From: Campylobacterales bacterium
GTDB lineage: Bacteria > Campylobacterota > Campylobacteria > Campylobacterales > Thiovulaceae
NCBI GenBank assembly: GCA_012963895.1
Contig: DTUW01000094.1
Coordinates: 1 to 22,692 of the forward strand
Reading direction: 5' to 3'
DNA length: 22,692 nt
The position numbers and the translations under genes were made by a program. Of this stretch, positions 17,210 through 22,692 are shown one piece after another (the stretch's first letter is position 1; the number at the start of each line of letters is the position of its first letter). The notes beneath the pieces are model-generated. The model was not told where the DNA came from. It was given only the letters and a program-made list of their open reading frames with translations, and did not search any database.

Positions 17210-19195
17210 TTGAGACATTTATCAATAAAGTTCAAAATAATTTTTGCGATAGTATCGATTGTAATTGTGATAGGTATATCTATGGTCTATTTCAATTACA
17301 AACAAGCTTATAGTAAGTTGTATAAAAATATTTTAGATAATACTGAAAATATTCAAAAGATATTTTGGAGTTTGACGGAGTCGGAAGCAAAAGGGCTAAA
17401 TCTGGCTCTGGAAGGTATTCTAAATGACAAGAAAGTCATTGAACTTTTTGAAAAGAAAAAGAGAAGAGAATTGGCAAGCTACCTTGTGCCTCTCTTCAAA
17501 AATAGGCTAAAACCGGAATACGGGATAAAGCAGTTCCAATTTCATATACCAAAAGCTACTTCATTTCTTAGAGTTCATAAACCTTCTAAGTTTGGAGATG
17601 ACCTCTCCTCTTTTCGTAGAACTGTTGTTTTTGTAAATCAGAATATTAAACCTGCAATAGGGATAGAGGTTGGACGGGGTGGTCCCGGTCTAAGGGTTGT
17701 ATTACCTGTTTTCGGTTCGAAACATCAACATCTAGGTAGTGTAGAGTTTGGAGGTAGTCTCAAATCAATTTTGCAAAGCTTAGCAAAGACATACAATATC
17801 AGATATTCCATAGCAATTAAAAAAGATGTTTTCGCCAAAGCGAGAAGATTTCAAGGTAAAAAGACAGATATTAAAAAAGACGATTTAATCTATTACGAAT
17901 ATAGCGATGAAGAGGCTTATAAACTGACAAAAAATTTACATAGTATTAGTGAAAAATTGGTAATAGATGGAGATTTTGCTATCTACTCTTTTCCTATCTA
18001 CGACTTTTTAGATAATGTGGTTGGATATATCACTATTTTTACGGATATTACGAAAGAACACAATGAGATAGATGATGAGGTTATGAAATCGTCAATATAT
18101 ATACTTGGAACATCAATACTCCTGTCTCTTGTTTTAGTGTTAATATTGAAAATGAACCTAGACCCTCTCAACCAGTTTGTATATGTATTGGATAGTTTGA
18201 CAGAAGAGGACAAGGGTGGAGATTTGACAAAAAGAATAGAGATAAAAAACTATAATGAAGTGGGGAAAGCGAGTGCCTCTATAAATAGATTTATAGAGCT
18301 TACTATGAGATTAATAGATGAGATAAAAAAGCAGTCTGAAACAGCTGTCCATATCACTTCAAAAGTTGAGAGATTTTCAAGGGAGTTGAAAACATCTACT
18401 TCAAAGCAGATTACTCTACTAAAACAGATAGAAGATAAATCTGCAAAGGTGAAATCGACTGCTATTAGTTCATCAGATAGGTTGAATGAAGTAACTTCAA
18501 CAATCTTCAAAGAATCAAAAATGATTTCCAATATATTGGATAATCTTACTGATGTAAAAAATAAGATGATGAAAATCAGTTCAGATGAGTTGGAGCTATC
18601 TTCAGATATGGATAAATTATCCAGAGAAGTTCAACAGGTGTATAGCATTACAGAACTTATCGATAGTATAGCTGACCAAACTAATCTATTGGCTCTAAAT
18701 GCTTCAATAGAGGCAAGTAGAGCGGGTAAGTTTGGTCGAGGTTTCTCTGTTGTAGCCGAAGAGATTCATAAACTTTCAGGAGAGACTCAAAAAGCTTTAA
18801 ATCAAATAAACGACAAGATAGGACAACTTGTAAGCAGTGTCAAAAGTGTTAGTTCAACTATTTTGACAAACTCCAAAAATATTGAGAATTCTAGTAAAGA
18901 TATTCAGTCTATCCATAGAGAGGCAAATACATTACTAACCACCTCCTACCAAACTGTTAGACAGGCTGATTCATCTAAAAAAAGCTCTGAATATATTGCA
19001 GATATTGTTGAAGAACTTCATGAAGATATTAAAGACCTTTTGGAGATTGCTGAAAAGAATAGCGATGCTTATGATGAACTTTTTGATATTATCCATAATA
19101 TGTCTAACTCAATGAACCAATTGAAGCATAAAATGGATATGTTCAAAACAGAAGGCAAAGAAGATGAAAAATTACCTGTTGTCAAACTACAATAG
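17210..19195 (+). CDS. Methyl-accepting chemotaxis protein with dCache_3-like sensor
   Basis: A transmembrane chemoreceptor of 661 residues: TM1 (about 10-28), a periplasmic sensor (29-293), TM2 (295-313), a HAMP-like segment and a signalling hairpin. The sensor contains FHIPKATSFLRVHKP...FGDDLSSFR (111-136), IGIEVGRGGPGLR (150-162) and LGSVEFGG (175-182), motifs of the dCache_3 type (PF14827); its ligand is unknown. The hairpin tip carries the CheW/CheA-binding core QTNLLALNASIEASRAG followed by GRGF (about 488-510). There is no C-terminal methylase-docking pentapeptide. The start is TTG with AAGGA upstream; no other in-frame start gives the basic MRHLSIK N-terminus. The 3' end overlaps argD by 32 bases, an unusual pairing of chemotaxis and biosynthesis genes. 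Confidence 0.94.
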   Translation: MRHLSIKFKIIFAIVSIVIVIGISMVYFNYKQAYSKLYKNILDNTENIQKIFWSLTESEAKGLNLALEGILNDKKVIELFEKKKRRELASYLVPLFKNRLKPEYGIKQFQFHIPKATSFLRVHKPSKFGDDLSSFRRTVVFVNQNIKPAIGIEVGRGGPGLRVVLPVFGSKHQHLGSVEFGGSLKSILQSLAKTYNIRYSIAIKKDVFAKARRFQGKKTDIKKDDLIYYEYSDEEAYKLTKNLHSISEKLVIDGDFAIYSFPIYDFLDNVVGYITIFTDITKEHNEIDDEVMKSSIYILGTSILLSLVLVLILKMNLDPLNQFVYVLDSLTEEDKGGDLTKRIEIKNYNEVGKASASINRFIELTMRLIDEIKKQSETAVHITSKVERFSRELKTSTSKQITLLKQIEDKSAKVKSTAISSSDRLNEVTSTIFKESKMISNILDNLTDVKNKMMKISSDELELSSDMDKLSREVQQVYSITELIDSIADQTNLLALNASIEASRAGKFGRGFSVVAEEIHKLSGETQKALNQINDKIGQLVSSVKSVSSTILTNSKNIENSSKDIQSIHREANTLLTTSYQTVRQADSSKKSSEYIADIVEELHEDIKDLLEIAEKNSDAYDELFDIIHNMSNSMNQLKHKMDMFKTEGKEDEKLPVVKLQ

Positions 19196-20333
19196 ATTTG
19201 GTATCTACTTCGATAGAGGAGAAGGGGCTACCCTCTTTGATAGAGATGGAAAAAGATATATAGATTTTGCTTCTGGAATAGGGGTCAATAGTATTGGGTA
19301 TGGAAATAATGAATTTTCCAAAGCTGTATCAGAACAAGTATCTAAACTACTTCACACCTCTAACCTCTTTCGGATAGCTCCACAAGAGGAGTTGGCAGAA
19401 AAGATTTCACAACTCTCCAAATACCAGCTATTCTCATTTTTTGCAAACTCAGGGACAGAAGCAAATGAATCGGCTATAAAATTGGTTAGAAAATATGGTA
19501 GTAAAACTGGACGATACAAAATAGTTACTCTTGAACACTCTTTTCACGGCAGAACTTACGGCTCTCTATCGGCTACTGGACAGGTCTCCTTGCATGAAAA
19601 TTTTCAACCTATGTTAGATGGCTTTTCATATGCAAAAGATATAGAAGATATTTACAACCTCATCGATGATAAGACTATTGGAGTAATGGTTGAACTTATT
19701 CAAGGTGAAGGAGGGGTCGAGCCTCTTCCAAAAGAGGAGATTCAGAGACTTGCCCAATATCTCAAATCCAAAGATATATTACTAATTGTCGATGAGGTGC
19801 AGACGGGAATATATAGAACAGGGGAATTTTTAGCCTCCAACTACTACGAGATAGAACCAGATGTAATTACATTGGCAAAGGGGCTTGGTGGAGGTGTTCC
19901 AATAGGTGTAATGGCTACTAAATTGGAAAACGGATTTGAAGCGGGAGACCACGGAAGCACCTTCGGAGGTAATTTTTTGGCTTCTGTTGCAGGGTTGAAG
20001 GTAATTGAGATTTTGGAAAAAGAGTATAAAAGTGGAGATTTACAAAAGAGGATAGAACTTTTCGAGAAGAGACTAAATCAGTTGGTGGAAAAGTTTCCTA
20101 TATATACCTCTCTCCATGGAATAGGTTTAATGAGGGGGTTGAGTATTGGTAAGGGGTTCGAACTCTCTACAATTGTGGAAAAGGGTTTAGAACATGGAGT
20201 TATTCTCCTGAAATCTGGTAGAAATCGATTAAGATTTCTGCCCCCTTTGACTATTTCACTTAATGAAATTGAAGAAGGCTTTTTCAAAATAGAAAAACTA
20301 TCTAAGGAGATATTAGACAAACATGGAAAATAG
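19164..20333 (+). CDS. argD: Acetylornithine aminotransferase ArgD
   Basis: A PLP-dependent class III aminotransferase that converts N-acetylglutamate semialdehyde to N2-acetylornithine in arginine synthesis; homologues can also act on succinyldiaminopimelate in lysine synthesis. The 389 residues are full length. Visible motifs are NSGTEANESAIKL (95-107), EHSFHGRTYGSLSATG (124-139), ELIQGEGGV (177-185), IVDEVQTGIYRTG (208-220, with D210 facing the pyridine nitrogen), LAKGLGGGVPIG (237-248, PLP lysine K239) and HGSTFGGN. The ATG lies 32 bases inside the end of the chemoreceptor gene and the stop lies 11 bases inside purF, so translation is probably coupled through the cluster. The DEV codons carry the enriched GATGAGGT word. 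Confidence 0.94.
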   Translation: MKNYLLSNYNRFGIYFDRGEGATLFDRDGKRYIDFASGIGVNSIGYGNNEFSKAVSEQVSKLLHTSNLFRIAPQEELAEKISQLSKYQLFSFFANSGTEANESAIKLVRKYGSKTGRYKIVTLEHSFHGRTYGSLSATGQVSLHENFQPMLDGFSYAKDIEDIYNLIDDKTIGVMVELIQGEGGVEPLPKEEIQRLAQYLKSKDILLIVDEVQTGIYRTGEFLASNYYEIEPDVITLAKGLGGGVPIGVMATKLENGFEAGDHGSTFGGNFLASVAGLKVIEILEKEYKSGDLQKRIELFEKRLNQLVEKFPIYTSLHGIGLMRGLSIGKGFELSTIVEKGLEHGVILLKSGRNRLRFLPPLTISLNEIEEGFFKIEKLSKEILDKHGK

Positions 20334-21708
20334 ATATATAAATGAAAAATGTGCCGTCGTTGGAGTTTTCAACCACGAAAATGCTTCACAATTAGCCTAT
20401 TTCTCCCTATTTAGTATGCAACATAGAGGGCAGGAGGCAGCGGGGATTAGTAGCTCCGATGGTCATAAGATGCATACTATAAAAGATAGGGGATTGGTTA
20501 CCCAAGTTTTTAACGAGCAGAATATATCTACCTTAGTTGGAGATATTGCAATAGGACATACTCGCTATTCAACTGCTGGGGACGATTCTATCCTTGATGC
20601 TCAGCCTGTATATGCTCGTTTCGACCTTGGAGAGATGGCGATAGTCCATAATGGAAACTTCACCAATGCTAAACAGGTCAGAAGACGACTAATAGAGAAA
20701 GGGGCTATTTTCCAAACCTACATGGATACTGAAAACCTTATCCACCTCATCGCTAAGAGTGATAAAAAGGAACTTTTAGAGAGGATAATAGATGGAGTGA
20801 AAAAGGTTGAAGGGGCTTACTCTCTGATTTTCTCAAACCCAAATCAGATGTTTGCAGTGAGAGACCCTAACGGATTTCGACCTCTATCGCTCGGACGAAT
20901 TACAAACAGCAAAGGAGAAGATGGATATATAGTGGCTAGTGAGACTTGTGCATTTGATTTAGTAGGGGCTAAATTCATTCGGGATATTCGACCGGGTGAA
21001 TTGGTAGTTTTTGAAAAGGGAAAAGCTCCAAAATCAATCCAGATATTTGAACCAACACCGCACTACTGCATATTTGAATATATCTACTTCTCTCGTCCTG
21101 ATAGTAGTGTATTTGGAAAGAATGTATATAAGTTGAGAAAAGAGATGGGGCGAACTCTTGCCAAAGAGTCGCCAGTCGAGGCTGATATGGTTATTCCAGT
21201 TCCTGATGGAGGAGTGCCGTCGGCTTTGGGATATTCAGAAGAGAGCGGGATACCTTTTAACATGGCGATAGTTCGAAACCACTACATTGGTAGAACCTTT
21301 ATAGAACCTACTCAAAAAATTCGAGATTTAAAAGTAAAGATGAAACTTTCAGCTATGAGCGATGTAATTTCGGGTAAAAGGGTTATTGTCATAGATGACT
21401 CCATAGTTCGAGGGACTACCAGTCGCCAAATTGTTAGAATGTTGAAGGAGGCAGGGGCGAAAGAGGTTCATATGCGGATTAGTTCCCCTCCAACTACCCA
21501 CCCGTGCTACTATGGAGTAGATACCCCAGAACAAGACAAGCTAATAGCATCTAAATATGATACAGCCCAAATTGCTAACTATATTGAAGCCGATTCCCTT
21601 GCTTATCTCTCTATTGATGGTCTCCTTGATAGTGTCGGTAGAGATTTGAATTACTGCACTGCATGTTTTGATGGTAACTATATAGTCCCTCCTGTTGATG
21701 CAAATTAG
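20323..21708 (+). CDS. purF: Amidophosphoribosyltransferase PurF (4Fe-4S type)
   Basis: It catalyses the first committed step of purine synthesis, PRPP plus glutamine to phosphoribosylamine. The 461 residues have an N-terminal Ntn glutaminase domain and a C-terminal phosphoribosyltransferase domain. A nine-residue propeptide precedes the nucleophile C10 (CAVVGVF), so self-processing is expected. MQHRGQEAAG (32-41), GHTRYST (78-84) and HNGNFTN (109-115) are typical. The PRPP loop is RVIVIDDSIVRGTT (353-366). Cysteines C249, C395, C445 and C448 (NYCTAC) match the four iron-sulfur ligands of the B. subtilis enzyme, pointing to the oxygen-sensitive 4Fe-4S form. The ATG overlaps argD by 11 bases. 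Confidence 0.96.
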   Translation: MENRYINEKCAVVGVFNHENASQLAYFSLFSMQHRGQEAAGISSSDGHKMHTIKDRGLVTQVFNEQNISTLVGDIAIGHTRYSTAGDDSILDAQPVYARFDLGEMAIVHNGNFTNAKQVRRRLIEKGAIFQTYMDTENLIHLIAKSDKKELLERIIDGVKKVEGAYSLIFSNPNQMFAVRDPNGFRPLSLGRITNSKGEDGYIVASETCAFDLVGAKFIRDIRPGELVVFEKGKAPKSIQIFEPTPHYCIFEYIYFSRPDSSVFGKNVYKLRKEMGRTLAKESPVEADMVIPVPDGGVPSALGYSEESGIPFNMAIVRNHYIGRTFIEPTQKIRDLKVKMKLSAMSDVISGKRVIVIDDSIVRGTTSRQIVRMLKEAGAKEVHMRISSPPTTHPCYYGVDTPEQDKLIASKYDTAQIANYIEADSLAYLSIDGLLDSVGRDLNYCTACFDGNYIVPPVDAN

Positions 21709-22489
21709 GAAAGTAAATTTCTCTAAATTTTCCAGTATTCGAATTGGGGGAGAGAAGGAGGTATATATTATCAATTCACCCGATGAGGTGGATAGGTTAC
21801 CTCCTGATACCAAAATAGTTGGAGGGGCTAATAATCTGCTTATCTCCCCGAGTTCTAAAATCCCTTTGGGACAGCTTTCGAAAAATTTCGACTATATCAA
21901 GATATCCCCTCCTTACCTCCACATTGGAGGGGCTACCCCAAACGGAAAGATTTTCAACTTCACCAAATATCACAATATAGCAGGGTTTGAGTTTTTCCAA
22001 CACCTCCCCTCAACTCTTGGAGGAGCGATAAAGATGAATGCAGGGTTAAAAGAGTATGAGATATTCAATAATTTGGTAGCTATCCGAACAGAGAGGGGGT
22101 GGATTGATAAGGAGAATATTGAATATTCCTACCGTTCTACCAATATTGAAGGGGTAATATTTGAAGCAAAATTCAAACTTATTCAGGGTTTTCAATCCCA
22201 TTTGGTATCTATATTTCAGACTATGAGAAGTAACCAACCGAAAGAACCTAGCCTAGGTAGCACCTTCAAAAACCCTAAGGAGGCACCAGCTGGAAAGCTT
22301 TTGGAACAAGTCAAGTTAAAAGGGTTCAGGGTTGGAAATATGGCTTTTTCTTTAAAACATGCAAATTTTTTAATAAATTTAGGTGGCGGTAAATTTTCAG
22401 AAGCAGTAGAGCTTATAGAGATTGCAGAAAAAAGGGTATTGGAAGAATTTGGGATAGAGTTGGAGAGAGAGATAGAGATTATCTATTGA
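21698..22489 (+). CDS. murB: UDP-N-acetylenolpyruvoylglucosamine reductase MurB
   Basis: An FAD flavoenzyme that reduces UDP-GlcNAc-enolpyruvate to UDP-MurNAc with NADPH, in the cytoplasmic stage of peptidoglycan synthesis. At 263 residues it is the short form typical of Campylobacterota. Motifs are SSIRIGG (12-18), VGGANNLLI (41-49), FEFFQHLPSTLGGAIKMNAG (97-116), YSYRST (143-148), GSTFKNP (187-193), AGKLLEQVKLKGFRVG (198-213) and KHANFLINLGG (220-230). I chose the ATG at 21698; a TTG three bases earlier would add one methionine and is less likely. The start overlaps the end of purF by 11 bases and has no clear ribosome binding site, so translation probably depends on coupling to purF. Confidence 0.93.
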   Translation: MQIRKVNFSKFSSIRIGGEKEVYIINSPDEVDRLPPDTKIVGGANNLLISPSSKIPLGQLSKNFDYIKISPPYLHIGGATPNGKIFNFTKYHNIAGFEFFQHLPSTLGGAIKMNAGLKEYEIFNNLVAIRTERGWIDKENIEYSYRSTNIEGVIFEAKFKLIQGFQSHLVSIFQTMRSNQPKEPSLGSTFKNPKEAPAGKLLEQVKLKGFRVGNMAFSLKHANFLINLGGGKFSEAVELIEIAEKRVLEEFGIELEREIEIIY

Positions 22490-22539
22490 TATTTTTTTAG
22501 TTCAAAATCTGCCACTATTATCTTTTTTGTTCGAGTTGG

Positions 22540-22692
22540 TTATATATCTTCTATATCAAGGTTTTCAATTAGTGTTTTGAACTCTTCAAAATCTGTAATT
22601 AGTTTATATTTGAGAGCAAAAATTAGGTATCGTTCAACCCTATCCCTCTTTTCCTGAATTTGTGCATGGTGTTCTTTTTCGTTATAGCCTTT
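22540..22692 (-). CDS. C-terminal end of an unrecognised gene (partial)
   Basis: An open frame enters from the right edge on the minus strand and ends at TAA (22542-22540), giving 50 codons. It begins KGYNEKEHHAQIQEKRDR, is charged and helical, and ends FKTLIENLDIEDI. The absence of stops, the codon use and the convergent position about 50 bases after murB support a real gene. I cannot name a family from this fragment. The start and most of the protein lie outside the window. Confidence 0.6.
   Translation of the reverse strand, partial: KGYNEKEHHAQIQEKRDRVERYLIFALKYKLITDFEEFKTLIENLDIEDI

Larger units (their letters stand above)
468..21791. repeat. Dispersed enriched word GATGAGGT(GG), 24 copies
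   Basis: The octamer GATGAGGT or its complement starts at: plus 468, 1764, 4186, 6839, 10707, 12440, 14322, 15391, 18074, 19791, 21782; minus (leftmost base) 2204, 3278, 4811, 4865, 5566, 8816, 10973, 11344, 13206, 15794, 16832, 19657, 20744. Ten of these extend to GATGAGGTGG: 468, 1764, 3276, 6839, 8814, 10707, 10971, 15792, 20742 and 21782. The base before the octamer is C or T in most copies, and the next base is nearly always G or T. All copies lie inside genes. The gap 8824-10706 has none. The role is unknown; see findings. Confidence 0.85.

Noticed and set aside
22471..22498. Possible terminator after murB: ATAGA/TCTAT hairpin followed by seven T
   Set aside because: The stem is only five A/T-rich pairs and overlaps the murB stop region, with a five-base gap to the T run; too weak to call.
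22499..22583. Inverted repeat AGTTCAAAA ... TTTTGAACT and a direct repeat TTCAAAATCTG near the right end
   Set aside because: The arms are nine bases and 67 bases apart, one lies inside a gene fragment, and such AT-rich matches are expected by chance.

Overview
The window is about 22.7 kb of very compact bacterial chromosome, roughly 35% GC by eye. The housekeeping genes look like those of a Campylobacterota (Epsilonproteobacteria) member. The evidence is a short MurB, a PdxA with a GDLNGIG start, RsmD, a YbiT-type ABC-F ATPase, a PurF with four iron-sulfur cysteines and a dCache_3-like chemoreceptor. A free-living, sulfur-oxidiser-like lineage would fit the class III cyclase, the secreted propeller protein and the voltage-gated channel, but the genus is a guess. 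I see 18 complete genes and two genes cut by the window edges. There is no rRNA, tRNA, CRISPR or insertion sequence. Only about 270 bases lie between genes.

Layout. (1) Bases 1-3299, plus: the C-terminal part of a large type IIG restriction-modification enzyme. (2) 9495-3289, minus: a four-gene envelope/signalling operon made of a secreted beta-propeller protein, a small lipoprotein, a membrane-anchored periplasmic protein and a CHASE2 class IIIb adenylate cyclase. (3) 9565-11060, plus: a secreted DUF1566 protein, an unrecognised protein and rsmD. (4) 13540-11034, minus: an ABC-F ATPase and pdxA. (5) 13626-15278, plus: a fumarylacetoacetase-fold protein and a voltage-gated cation channel with a calcium-type filter. 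(6) 17166-15268, minus: a small membrane protein, a BatA-like VWA protein and an AlkD-like HEAT-repeat protein. (7) 17210-22489, plus: a chemoreceptor, argD, purF and murB, each overlapping the next. (8) 22692-22540, minus: the tail of an unrecognised gene.

The most striking signal is not a gene. The octamer GATGAGGT occurs 24 times in the window (11 plus, 13 minus), where about 0.5 would be expected from base composition. The decamer GATGAGGTGG occurs 10 times. Sites lie about 1 kb apart in both orientations and occur in three different reading-frame contexts. This density and pattern resemble the DNA uptake sequences of Neisseria and Haemophilus, and I know of no such word described for Campylobacterota. 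In addition GATC occurs once, and GTAC, ACGT and GCGC were not found. The single GATC falls inside a stretch of about 1.9 kb that also lacks the enriched motif.

All counts were made by eye and should be recomputed.
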